In this document: piece by piece, positions 44,963 through 54,509 of the stretch
Position numbering within the stretch: position 1 is the stretch's first letter
Layout: each line of letters starts with the position of its first letter
NCBI RefSeq assembly: GCF_013393905.1
Contig: NZ_CP040276.1
Span: forward strand, 62,001-126,000
Direction of reading: 5' to 3'
Length of the DNA stretch: 64,000 nucleotides
Source: Nostoc sp. C052
GTDB taxonomy: Bacteria; Cyanobacteriota; Cyanobacteriia; Cyanobacteriales; Nostocaceae
Made by a program: the position numbers and the translations under genes
Notes under the pieces: model-generated
Databases searched by the model: none
What the model was told of the DNA's origin: nothing
Seen by the model: only the letters and a program-made list of their open reading frames with translations

Positions 44963-47900
44963 TTACTCTATAAATAGCCTTTCATTAATGGGAATATAAA
45001 TTATAAATTCTGTTCCTTTTCCTAAAGCAGAATTAACTTCAATTTTACCCCCATGTATTTCTTCCACAATTTGCTGTGCGATCGCTAGTCCTAATCCTGT
45101 GCCTTTTCCCACTCCTTTCGTAGTAAATAAATGGTCAAATATGCGTGCTTTTACATTTTCGTTTATTCCTGTACCATTATCAGAAATTGATATTCTTAAG
45201 GTATTATTTTCACTAATAGCTCTCACTCTAATTTTATGTGGATTTAGCTTAAAATGCTCAAAGGTCTGACCTATACTTGACTCATCTAAAGCATCAATAG
45301 CATTAGCTAAAATATTCATAAATACTTGATTTAATTGTCCTGGAAAACACTCGATTGGCTGTAATTTTTCGTATTCAGTTACAACTATAATTTCTGGACG
45401 TTGCTCATTCGCTTTCAGGCGATGTTTGAGAATTAAAATTGTACTGTCAATGCCTTCATTGATGTTAAATGGCACTTTATAATCTTTATCGCCCCGGGAG
45501 AAAGTTCTTAAGCTGGTGCTGATATTTTTTAATCGCTCAGAAGCGATAAGCATTGCGTCAACCATGTTTGGCATATCTTCTAAGCTATAGTCTAAGTCAA
45601 TTTCTTCAGCATGGTCGAGAATTTCTACTTCCGGATTAGGTAGAGCTTTTTGATATAATTTTAGGTGTTCAGTGATATCAGCCAAGATAGGTTTAGCTTG
45701 TTGAAGACTAGTAGAAATAAAGCCGAGGGGATTGTTCATTTCGTGAGCTACTCCAGCAACTAAGTTACCTAGTGCAGACATTTTTTCATGTTGTATCATT
45801 TGCAGTTGGGCTTGTTGCAGTTCTTGCAGAGCATTTTCCAGTTCTTGAGATTTTTGCTTAACAGCAGCTTCACCAAGTTTGCGATCGCTAATATCAATTA
45901 GCATTCCATCCCATACCATTTCACCATCCTCGGCGCGTTCTGGCTGAGAAGCAGCTTTTACCCACTTGATATTCCCATTGGGTGTAACAATGCGCCACTC
46001 ATGCTGAAATGGGGTAAGATTTTGTGCTGACTCAACGACTGCGCGAAAGGCCTCTGCTCCATCATCGGGATGTTCAAAATCACGTAGGCTACATTTCCCT
46101 GACAGGAAATCTTCTGCTGGGACTCCGTAAAGAGTTTGACACCCAGAACTGACGTAGGGTACTGAAGCTGAACCATCGGCTTTAATTCGGATCTGATAAA
46201 TCATACCAGGAACATTATCTGCTAGTTTCTGAAAGCGGGCTTCACTGAGCCGTAATTGTTCTAGAGATTGTTCTAACTTTTGAGTATAAATTTGTGCATC
46301 TTCATAAAGACGGGCGTTTTCTAGAGAAATGGCGGCTTGGGTACAAAGAAAGTTGAGAATCAGGATGCGATCGCTTGTAAATACACTACTAGTAGAACGA
46401 TTCTTTAAATACAAAATTCCAATTAAGCGTCCTTGATTGAGAATTGGCAAGCACAACAAACTCTTTGGTTGTCGTTGAATTAAATACTCATCAATTACAG
46501 GTAAATTGGTTTTGAGTTCGTCAATCATCACAATTTCTTCGGTGTTTTTGACGTACTGAATCAACTTAATTGGTAAGTTAGGGTTGCCCTCTAAAGGTTC
46601 GGCACAAAGTTCTGTATTTTCCGGTGTAGCAATGGCTCTTACCAACCATTTTCCTTGAGTATTAGGTAGGATTAAAGCACAACGTTCGCCCCCAGAATGT
46701 TGCAGAATAATTTGTGTTAATCTGTGCAGTAGTTCGTCTAGTTGAATCGTGCCGGAAATGGCTTGAGAGGCTTTGAGGATAGCAGCAAAATCAAAGCTAC
46801 TAATGTCAGTGCTAGAAGAACGACCCAAATGAGTGGAATTATGAACCGAGAGCGGGCGACTAACGCTGCTCGATATCGTTTCTAGCATTTGCAGTGATTG
46901 TACTCTCTGCTGGAGAATAACGCGTAGTAAATCGGGATAGCGGTTTTCCAAATCCTCGGTTTTGGCTTTTGCGCCCCAACGAGCGTAGCAGTAGTACGCC
47001 TCCTGCATATAGCCTGCTGCCACCTTCTGTTTGCCCCAACTTAGATAAAATTTAGCGGCCAGTTCATTACTGAGTGCTTCATCTTGCAGATAACCATGTG
47101 TTTTGGCTTGGGCAATAGCTAAATCGTAATGTTCCATCGCCTCAGTAAATTGACCAAGCACTCGATAGCGTTCTGCTGCTACAAGTTGCCAACGATGTTG
47201 ATGATTGAATGGAGCATGAGTAGCCCAAATTTGTAGTTTTTCTTGATGGGTATTGATTCGCTCTAAAATGGCTGATTGTTCTTGGGCATTAACATCGGTG
47301 TAGCGTGCTAGATGAATTAAAGCATCATAAAAAACTCGGACAACTACAACGAAATAGCCAGTTACAGCATTACTATACTGTTCTGCTAAGGCTGCTTGTT
47401 CTGAGGCTGCTTGGTATTCTCCGAACAAACAACAGAGAACAGCTTGATTGAGATGAAGATAGAATAACCCTGTGCGATTACTGGCAGCTTGGAAGCTGGG
47501 TAAGATTTGGGCGGCATTGAAGACTTTCCCCTGTAAACAATAGGGAACTTCCGCTTCTCCTAATAAATTTAGAATCGCTTGCTGGTAGCATTCATAATAT
47601 TTTATCGTTGCTTCTTGTTTGACCTGGCTGATAACTTGCTGATGAATTTCCATTTCCTGTGCCAAATCATTTAATTCTCGACCACTCCAATAGCTACACT
47701 GGCTATATGATACTAAGTTCAACGCTACGCATACCCAATCTCCGGTTTCTAAGCCGCTCTGATAAGCTTCTAGTAAATATGGGATACTGTGATTTAATGG
47801 TTCTTTCCAGTGCCGAATAAAGCTGTTGACAATAAAGTAAGCTCTGCTTTTAAAAGCGTTAATCTGGTGTTGTTCTAGTAACTTTAATGAAAGTCGTCCA

Positions 47901-50818
47901 AACTCATACCCAGCGTCAATATCTCCAATCAAACCACAAAGAGTTACTCCGTAGTCTGCATAGGAAAAAATGGCAATAGATGAATTGCCAAACTGGATAG
48001 CCATCTCCACTTGCTTGGATGTGAGTAGTGGTAACAGTGTCGGTTTAGCAATGTACGCAGAGGAGACTAGTGTAGTCATTATTTGCATGGCTGCAAGTTG
48101 ATGCGGATCGCTCATCGCAGGCAAATCCAGCAAACTTAGGGGTGCGCGCCCCATCCATAGTTGCCTTGTCTGTTGGACTGCTGCGCTAATATCTGCCATC
48201 ATTGGCTGTTCGGGAAATTCCACACCGAGTAATTTCAACACTTGCAATCCAGTCTCAATTACTTTGGCAAATTGACCTTGAGACCGGAATGCCGTCATTC
48301 GGGTTTCATAGACTTTGATAGTATCAAGCAAAGAGCTAGCAGATTGCAACACAACATTACCCCATCCTGCCAGCTTCTCAAAGTCTCTATTGAGGCAGGC
48401 AGCTTCTAAACGCTCATTATGCAGATTCAGGGTTAATCTGTAATGTTCTGTCCAGGCATCAAAGGGCAGTAAGTCAATACCTTGGGTACAATATTTGACA
48501 GCAGCATTATAGGCGATCGCTGCTTTGGCTTTGCGCCCCGCCAGCAAATTCAGTTGTGCTAACTCCAGTTTTTTGTCAAGCTGAGTTATCAAATCAATGC
48601 CTATATTCAAGTGATTGACAATTTCAAAGATATTGTCTAGTTGAGTTGCAGGGGTGTTAGCGTGCAATAATTGACCGATCGCCAAATGAGTAGCTTGTTT
48701 TTGGTCTTCGGGAATTAAACAATAAGCAGCTTGTTGGACGCGATCATGCAGAAAGCGATAAACAACTTTTTCGATATTGTTAGTATTAGCTTCTTGCTCA
48801 TGGCTGAGATAGAACTTATAAACTTGACTTTGCGGTAAAATTAATCCTTCCTGTAAAGCCTTCCATAAAGCATCTGCCACTTTCTGTGGCGACTGTTGTG
48901 AAACAATTGCCAAAGTAGTAAGATCAAAATAATTACCAATACAAGCAGCTAACTTCAAGATATTTTGCGTTTGCTGAGGCAATTTCTGTAACTGAGTAGC
49001 CATAAATTCCACCACATCATCAGTCACAGATAGCGCATTGACTTGAGCAAAATCGCATTCCCAGTAACCTTGCTCGTGATTAAATTTAATTTGTTTATCT
49101 TCGTATAAAGCTTTGAGAAACTGTGTGATAAAAAAAGGATTGCCTTTAGTTTTACGATTAATTAATTCTGTTAGGGGACGTGATATCTGTGTCGTACAAT
49201 GTAAAGTATCAGAAACTAGCTGATTGGTATCACTCAAGTCAAGAGGGGCAAGAGTAATAGTATTAATAGTCTTACCAGTTTTCTTAAGTTCCTCTATCTT
49301 CAACATAAATGGATGTACGGCTGACACTTCATTATCTCGATAAGCACCTAACAAAAGCAGATATTTTTGATTCTCCGTCAGCAGTTTAATTAACTGTAGA
49401 GAAGCCAAATCTGCCCACTGTAAATCATCCAGAAACATCACTAATGGATGTTCCCTTGTGGTGAAGACAGCAATAAACTTTTGAAAGAGTAAATTAAACA
49501 GATTTTGTACCGCCGTTCCTGATAGTTCTGGTGCAGGTGGTTGTTTACCAATTACCTGTTCTAATTCTGGAATTACTTCAATCAAAACTTGCCCATTGTC
49601 TCCAATAACTTGAAGAATTTGATTGCGCCACTGTACCAATTGTGCGTCTGATTCTGACAACAATTGTGCCATTAAGTCGCGTAAAGCTTGCACAAATGCG
49701 GATAAGGGAATATTACGATTGAATTGGTCAAACTTACCTTTAATGAAATAACCCTGCTGACGGGTAATTGGTTTGTGGACTTCATTCACGACAGCAGTTT
49801 TCCCAATTCCCGAAAATCCTGCCACCAGCATCATTTCCGATGTGCCATTGGCGACGCGCTCAAATGCTTGTAATAAGCTAGCTACTTCTGCTTCTCTGCC
49901 ATATAACTTTTCCGGGATGAGGAAGCCAGCGCATACATCCCACTGACCGATTTCAAAATCTCTAATTTCTCCTGTATTTTGGATTTGGGTTAAACAAAGT
50001 TCTAAATCATGCTTTAATCCCAAGGCATTTTGATATCTATCTTCGGCGTTTTTCGCCATTAATTTCATGACAATATTCCATAAGACTTTTGGTATTTCTT
50101 TACTTCTACCTTCTAGCTGCGATGGCATTTTTGCCAGATGACAATGCACCAATTCCATCGGGTCATCACAATTAAATGGTAACTTTCCCGTGAATATTTC
50201 ATACAATGTTACACCCAGAGAATAATAATCACTGCGGTAGTCAATGCCACGGTTCATTCTGCCTGTTTGTTCTGGGGAAATATAGCTGAGAGTTCCTTCT
50301 AAAACATTTGGACTTTTAATTTCTTGGGTTTCTTTAGGTAGTAATGAAGCAATACTAAAGTCAATGAGTCGAATTTGTTTTGTTTGGGGATGAATCAGAA
50401 TATTTGCTGGTTTAATATCTTTATGAATAATGCGACTTTCGTGTAAGTCATGGATAATACGTACTAGTTGAATAGCAATATTTAAAACTTCTACTAAGGA
50501 TAAACTTGAGTTGTTAATGTATTCTCTTAAAGAAATTTCTCCGTTATCTGCCATCACCAAAATATAACTATTGCCATAGGTTTCTAGCGATAAGGGATGA
50601 ATAATTCCAGCAATGTTGAGATTTTTACTGATTGTATACTGATGGCGAAATTGTAATAATTCGTTAAAACTGGGATACTCTAAGGTCAGAAGTTTAATAA
50701 CGACTGGAAGTTGGTCTGATTGGCGGATCGCTCGATACACGTTGGTTCTAGAGCCAGCATACAGTTGAGAGTTAATTTGATATCCTGGAATGATGGGGAT
50801 ACAGTTCATAGTCGCCAT
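44963..50818 (-). CDS. giant Ser/Thr kinase - AAA ATPase - GAF - PAS - histidine kinase (Hstk type)
   Basis: The protein has 1951 residues, a paralogue of the 34323-39782 product. The kinase domain has IIHKDIKPANIL (about 130) and LIDFSIAS; the ATPase has GFSGIGKTAVVNEV (about 338) and FLDDLQWAD. A long helical region follows, then a GAF domain (from about 1343), a PAS domain of about 110 residues (1530-1640) that the paralogue lacks, and a histidine kinase with GVAHEMNNPLGF (about 1693), NQVFMNILANAIDAL and VGKGTGLGLA. It converges on the NRPS gene, with 73 bases between the stop codons. It may respond to a cue different from that of the paralogue because of the added PAS. Confidence 0.92.
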   Translation of the reverse strand: MATMNCIPIIPGYQINSQLYAGSRTNVYRAIRQSDQLPVVIKLLTLEYPSFNELLQFRHQYTISKNLNIAGIIHPLSLETYGNSYILVMADNGEISLREYINNSSLSLVEVLNIAIQLVRIIHDLHESRIIHKDIKPANILIHPQTKQIRLIDFSIASLLPKETQEIKSPNVLEGTLSYISPEQTGRMNRGIDYRSDYYSLGVTLYEIFTGKLPFNCDDPMELVHCHLAKMPSQLEGRSKEIPKVLWNIVMKLMAKNAEDRYQNALGLKHDLELCLTQIQNTGEIRDFEIGQWDVCAGFLIPEKLYGREAEVASLLQAFERVANGTSEMMLVAGFSGIGKTAVVNEVHKPITRQQGYFIKGKFDQFNRNIPLSAFVQALRDLMAQLLSESDAQLVQWRNQILQVIGDNGQVLIEVIPELEQVIGKQPPAPELSGTAVQNLFNLLFQKFIAVFTTREHPLVMFLDDLQWADLASLQLIKLLTENQKYLLLLGAYRDNEVSAVHPFMLKIEELKKTGKTINTITLAPLDLSDTNQLVSDTLHCTTQISRPLTELINRKTKGNPFFITQFLKALYEDKQIKFNHEQGYWECDFAQVNALSVTDDVVEFMATQLQKLPQQTQNILKLAACIGNYFDLTTLAIVSQQSPQKVADALWKALQEGLILPQSQVYKFYLSHEQEANTNNIEKVVYRFLHDRVQQAAYCLIPEDQKQATHLAIGQLLHANTPATQLDNIFEIVNHLNIGIDLITQLDKKLELAQLNLLAGRKAKAAIAYNAAVKYCTQGIDLLPFDAWTEHYRLTLNLHNERLEAACLNRDFEKLAGWGNVVLQSASSLLDTIKVYETRMTAFRSQGQFAKVIETGLQVLKLLGVEFPEQPMMADISAAVQQTRQLWMGRAPLSLLDLPAMSDPHQLAAMQIMTTLVSSAYIAKPTLLPLLTSKQVEMAIQFGNSSIAIFSYADYGVTLCGLIGDIDAGYEFGRLSLKLLEQHQINAFKSRAYFIVNSFIRHWKEPLNHSIPYLLEAYQSGLETGDWVCVALNLVSYSQCSYWSGRELNDLAQEMEIHQQVISQVKQEATIKYYECYQQAILNLLGEAEVPYCLQGKVFNAAQILPSFQAASNRTGLFYLHLNQAVLCCLFGEYQAASEQAALAEQYSNAVTGYFVVVVRVFYDALIHLARYTDVNAQEQSAILERINTHQEKLQIWATHAPFNHQHRWQLVAAERYRVLGQFTEAMEHYDLAIAQAKTHGYLQDEALSNELAAKFYLSWGKQKVAAGYMQEAYYCYARWGAKAKTEDLENRYPDLLRVILQQRVQSLQMLETISSSVSRPLSVHNSTHLGRSSSTDISSFDFAAILKASQAISGTIQLDELLHRLTQIILQHSGGERCALILPNTQGKWLVRAIATPENTELCAEPLEGNPNLPIKLIQYVKNTEEIVMIDELKTNLPVIDEYLIQRQPKSLLCLPILNQGRLIGILYLKNRSTSSVFTSDRILILNFLCTQAAISLENARLYEDAQIYTQKLEQSLEQLRLSEARFQKLADNVPGMIYQIRIKADGSASVPYVSSGCQTLYGVPAEDFLSGKCSLRDFEHPDDGAEAFRAVVESAQNLTPFQHEWRIVTPNGNIKWVKAASQPERAEDGEMVWDGMLIDISDRKLGEAAVKQKSQELENALQELQQAQLQMIQHEKMSALGNLVAGVAHEMNNPLGFISTSLQQAKPILADITEHLKLYQKALPNPEVEILDHAEEIDLDYSLEDMPNMVDAMLIASERLKNISTSLRTFSRGDKDYKVPFNINEGIDSTILILKHRLKANEQRPEIIVVTEYEKLQPIECFPGQLNQVFMNILANAIDALDESSIGQTFEHFKLNPHKIRVRAISENNTLRISISDNGTGINENVKARIFDHLFTTKGVGKGTGLGLAIAQQIVEEIHGGKIEVNSALGKGTEFIIYIPINERLFIE

Positions 50819-51481
50819 CTATACATACCTTATGACAGAATTTTGTTTTCCCTGCTGACATTAGTATTCCCATCAACTTGATGTTATATAACGCTATCGA
50901 GAGGAATTGATGGTTGTTTTCGGGAAAATCAATGCTTTTTGGTCAGAAGCAAATCATCACCGCAATGAATTAACTCAAATTATTCAGGGCAGTGGATAGT
51001 GAAAAAGGAGTACGATTTTCTCTATCAGTAATTCATGCGCTCGACGACAGGGGGCGTTTACACAGAGAACAAAGACGCAAAATAGTCCCTCATAACAATT
51101 CGCTGCTTTTCCCAATTCGCAATCCCAGAAATTTATACTAAGTTGAAGTCAAAGATATTAACTTCAGTAGATCGAAAAGATTTCTAGAAGTCTTACAAAT
51201 TGCTCATTTGAGCCAGTGTATAAAATTCGCTTGAATCCTCTTATAATCTGCTGTTCGAGTAATTCTGTTGTCAATTAACTCTGCTGCGATGGTGTACCCG
51301 CCCTTTCCAGTGGCGATCGCAAATGAACGCTTGTGTTAGTCCCAAACCATCGGCTAAAATCCTTATTATTCCGCCAACTTACCAAAGTTTTCGATCTACT
51401 GAAAGTCGCTACAGCAGTAGCCGTGTATTGTTAATTTTCGTGTGCTGCTTGATTGTTATTCATTTTCCCCTTTCCTAACTA
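50819..51481. other. non-coding region with a distant 16-bp inverted repeat
   Basis: No gene is seen in this stretch upstream of the giant kinase. TTCAGTAGATCGAAAA (51163-51178) and its perfect complement TTTTCGATCTACTGAA (51388-51403) bound a segment of 241 bp with no coding frame, the size of a miniature inverted-repeat element. A 10-base target duplication could not be found. The region ends at the IS at 51482. Confidence 0.45.
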
Positions 51482-53178
51482 GGGGTTGCTGAAAAAGTGA
51501 TAAAAAAGCCAGAGAAGGATTAATTAGTTATTCAAGCAAGGAACAAACATAAGTTTTTCTTGCGTGTAAATAGTAAAATCATAAGCCCTAATAATATTAG
51601 AGCGGAAAAAAGATGTAGTTTTCAAAAATAGACACAAAAAAGCGCTAAATAACCATGACAGATGAGTAGATAGATTCATCACTAAAAAAGTAATAGCAAT
51701 TACAGTTTCCGAAGTATGAGAAAGTTTCGCCATCACTCTATTCAGGCTGAATCTTCTTTTAGCTTGTCCAAACTTTCCCTCAATAGAATTACGAATCCTT
51801 TCGTCTTCTAAAGCTTGCTTCTTTTTTTCCTTACTAATAGTCTTCTGAGGTCTACCTAAAGGAGAACCACTAATTCTAATACCTCGTTCTTTGCACCAAG
51901 CTCGATTCTCCCTTGTCCGATAAATTTTATCAACATGAACGGACTCTGGATAATACCCAGTGTAATTTTTAAATGATTCTACTTGTGTTTTCAAATCTCC
52001 TGATTCATTAAAGTTATCCCAACTAATATGGTCTAAAAATGCATATCCATCAAAGCAACTAGCAGACAGTTTAGCCCCAAATTCCACGGCTTTACCCGCT
52101 TTTCCTCGGACAATTGGACGGATATGTGGTTGGCTTAAACTTACAATCCGGTCATCAATGCTCTGCTTTTTATTTTCATACAACCATAATTGTTGACGAT
52201 AGAGTTCTGTGACTACAAGCAACATCTTATATTGCCTGTTAGCTAAATTTTCTAGAGTTGCCCCTAACAAGATTAACTGCTCAATATGTGAGAAATTTCT
52301 TTTAATATACTGAAGTTGTTTTCTTATCGCTTTCGTTCTTTCTTTCTGTGATACACGGCGTTTTTTAGCTACTTCTAAGTAGTCACGTCTGGCGATTTCA
52401 CGATAAGTTCTCGGCTTTTTCTCTAATTGACCCTTTATCTGTTCATAAAGAGAGTCTATAATTTTTTCTGTTTGCTTTCTGGCTTGATTTAGTAGCTCTA
52501 AATCTGTCGGATAGCTGATATCACTGGGCGCACAAGTAGCATCTAATATTAACTTACCGCGATTTTTTGGCTTATTACCTTCTTTTCCTGATTCTTCGGT
52601 TTTTTTTTCAGCCTCTTGAGAAGATGTTGTTTCTAGCATCTTCTTCACCATTTGTTGATTCACTTTGTTGACCAATTCAGCACTAATTCTTTCACGAAAA
52701 TGTACTAGCATTGATGCGTCAAATGTCGTCTCATTACTATAAGACGACATCCCTATAAAATACTGTAAATAAGGGTTTTCTTTAATTTGTTCTACTGTTT
52801 CCCTGTCGCTTATCCCTAGCTTTTCTTTGATTATTAATGCCCCTAATGCCATCCGAAATGATTTTGCGGGTGCTCCCATCTCTGGAGAAAACAATGAAGA
52901 ATATTCTGATTCAAATTCTTTCCAGGGGATTAAATTAGCCATCATTACCCAACGATTATCTTCCGATAACTTTCCCTCAAATGGAAGTTCAAACTTTTCC
53001 ACTGCAATTGGAGTTGATTCTTCTTTTCGGTACATAGTTACTTTGGATACACTATCTTCAGTCTGAGCAGTATGATGCAAGGATTTTGGGCTATTTTACC
53101 TTCAAATCTTGCACCGAAATATACTTCTTTGGTCTGAAAATCTAGATACTGCCACCTTTTGTTTTTTTCAGCAACCCC
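51482..53178 (-). mobile_element. IS5/IS1182-type insertion sequence upstream of HU
   Basis: The element is about 1697 bp. Its ends GGGGTTGCTGAAAAA (from 51482) and TTTTTCAGCAACCCC (to 53178) are inverted repeats. TAACTA at 51476-51481 and 53179-53184 is a direct repeat, read as the target duplication; depending on how the G-run is divided it could be CTAACTAG. It was inserted about 45 bases upstream of the HU start codon, so it may have separated that gene from its original promoter. Confidence 0.85.
51524..53080 (-). CDS. DDE transposase (IS5/IS1182 type)
   Basis: The protein has 518 residues. The N-terminal part FRMALGALIIKEKLGISDRE / NPYLQYFIGM is the domain found at the start of IS5- and IS1182-type transposases. 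The catalytic core has KLILDATCAPSD (first Asp), ESVHVDKIYRTRENR (second Asp) and IRNSIEGKFGQAKRRF (Glu). The protein is intact and may be active. It fills almost the whole element between the inverted ends. Family naming at this level is moderate. Confidence 0.85.
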   Translation of the reverse strand: MHHTAQTEDSVSKVTMYRKEESTPIAVEKFELPFEGKLSEDNRWVMMANLIPWKEFESEYSSLFSPEMGAPAKSFRMALGALIIKEKLGISDRETVEQIKENPYLQYFIGMSSYSNETTFDASMLVHFRERISAELVNKVNQQMVKKMLETTSSQEAEKKTEESGKEGNKPKNRGKLILDATCAPSDISYPTDLELLNQARKQTEKIIDSLYEQIKGQLEKKPRTYREIARRDYLEVAKKRRVSQKERTKAIRKQLQYIKRNFSHIEQLILLGATLENLANRQYKMLLVVTELYRQQLWLYENKKQSIDDRIVSLSQPHIRPIVRGKAGKAVEFGAKLSASCFDGYAFLDHISWDNFNESGDLKTQVESFKNYTGYYPESVHVDKIYRTRENRAWCKERGIRISGSPLGRPQKTISKEKKKQALEDERIRNSIEGKFGQAKRRFSLNRVMAKLSHTSETVIAITFLVMNLSTHLSWLFSAFLCLFLKTTSFFRSNIIRAYDFTIYTQEKLMFVPCLNN

Positions 53179-53227
53179 TAACTAGGGGTAGTAATGCTAG
53201 ATTTTCTGCAATACTTTAGAGTGATTT

Positions 53228-53503
53228 ATGAATAAAGGCGAATTAGTGGATGTTGTAGCAGCAAAGACCAACATCACAAAAAAGCAAGCTGATGAAATCA
53301 TCAGTGCTTTTTTGTCAGTCGTTACTGAGGCTGTAGCGAATGGGGATAAGGTAACGCTGGTAGGCTTTGGCTCATTCGAGCGAAAGGAACGCTCCGAACG
53401 TGAAGGGCTGAATCCAAAAACTAAAGAGAAAATTACGATTCCAGCTACCAGAATACCTGCATTTTCTGCTGGCAAGGCGTTTAAAGAAAAAGTAGCGCCA
53501 TAG
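53228..53503 (+). CDS. HU-family histone-like DNA-binding protein
   Basis: The 91-residue protein has the HU fold: MNKGELVDVVAAKTNITKKQ, then VTLVGFGSFERKERSEREGL and the arm NPKTKEKITIPATRIPAFSA with the intercalating Pro. It bends and compacts DNA and assists replication and recombination. Because it is in a plasmid-like block, it may be an additional, plasmid-borne copy. An AGAG(TG) ribosome site precedes the ATG. An IS ends 49 bases upstream. Confidence 0.93.
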   Translation: MNKGELVDVVAAKTNITKKQADEIISAFLSVVTEAVANGDKVTLVGFGSFERKERSEREGLNPKTKEKITIPATRIPAFSAGKAFKEKVAP

Positions 53504-53677
53504 ATGAATTGCTTTATCACTAGCAATCCAATCACTGCAAAGCTGTAGCGTTCGCTGTTCTCAAGGCAGCGTGGGGCAACGTTAGAGGGAACGTGAGTGT
53601 TGAATTGCAGATGTTACACAAGCGGGATCGCTGTGTTGATTTTGGGCATTTTAAAGTAGCGTTTACTCAATATTGCC

Positions 53678-54010
53678 ATGTTTAAAGGATTCGGTGGCCG
53701 TCAGAAAAAATCGGTACTTGAGGACAATGAACTGACCACAGGGATTGTTCAGCATCCAGTTACGGGACTTTGGTAGACATGGATATCATTTACAGGTAAT
53801 GATATTCAATGTATTACCGCCCATAATCAGCGAGATGATGCTGACCGGGTAGCGAAACAGATTGCTGATGCTTGGAGTGAAGGGAAATATAAAACTCAGG
53901 AAGAGGTAACAGCTTTTATCCAATCACTGCCTACTGATGCTGTCATAGACCCATTGCCCCAAAATATTGTGATTCAATTAAGTCAACAGGCATTAAGCGC
54001 AAGGAAGTAG
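53678..54010 (+). pseudogene. small unknown gene interrupted by an amber codon
   Basis: A 111-codon frame begins MFKGFGGRQKKSVLEDNELT and ends in VIQLSQQALSARK. Codon 33 (53774-53776) is TAG, in the context TGLW-stop-TWISFTGNDI. Reading through it the frame is clean and protein-like on both sides (AHNQRDDADRVAKQIADAWS), so a single C-to-T change from CAG, or a similar substitution, is the likely cause. The family is not recognised. It was probably a small plasmid protein of 110 residues. Confidence 0.6.
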
Positions 54011-54048
54011 TTAGAGCGATAGCTACGCCAACGTCTGCGATGAACGCT

Positions 54049-54406
54049 CTAAACAGTATCATCCATCCATCCGCACTCTGGATTTTGACAGTCCCAATGC
54101 ACCCGTGCTGACCAGTCTCGGTCAAATTCAGCACTACACCGGGGGCATCTACCTGTAAACATCGGATGCCAGTCAAGTAACTCCAGTTTTTGCTGTTGTG
54201 TCCACCGCTGTTGTGGTTGCAGTATTAATTCACCGTTGTAGTAGCTTGCCCCCTCCGGTTGCCATAGCTCCTCTGCTTCGGCGTTGGGGTCAAGTCGAAA
54301 GTCCAAGCAGCTCTCACCCTCTACCCCATCAGGGTGAACGACACAGACGAGGTGGGGGTTATGTGAATAGAGGAGACAGTTATCGCACTGGAGGAAGTTT
54401 CGGCAT
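54049..54406 (-). pseudogene. small cysteine-rich zinc-binding protein with probable frameshift at its start
   Basis: The frame that ends at 54049 stays open back to about 54428 and reads QCDNCLLYSHNPHLVCVVHP, DGVEGESCLDFRLDPNAEAE, ELWQPEGASYYNGELI and then CPRCSAEFDRDW with CQNPECGW. Two four-cysteine clusters suggest two zinc sites. No ATG exists in this frame near the start; the nearest fitting one, ATG 54406 (MPKL), is one base out of frame. The only in-frame standard start is TTG at 54306, which would lose the first cluster. A single-base error or mutation near 54390-54400 would explain this. Confidence 0.55.
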
Positions 54407-54509
54407 AGTACCAGTTTACTGCTTTATCACAAGCGATCGCTTGGTTGAAATTGGGAATCCTAAAAAAAGCTTTGAGTGATTTTTAGTACAAATGGTTTTT
54501 AAATTTCGA

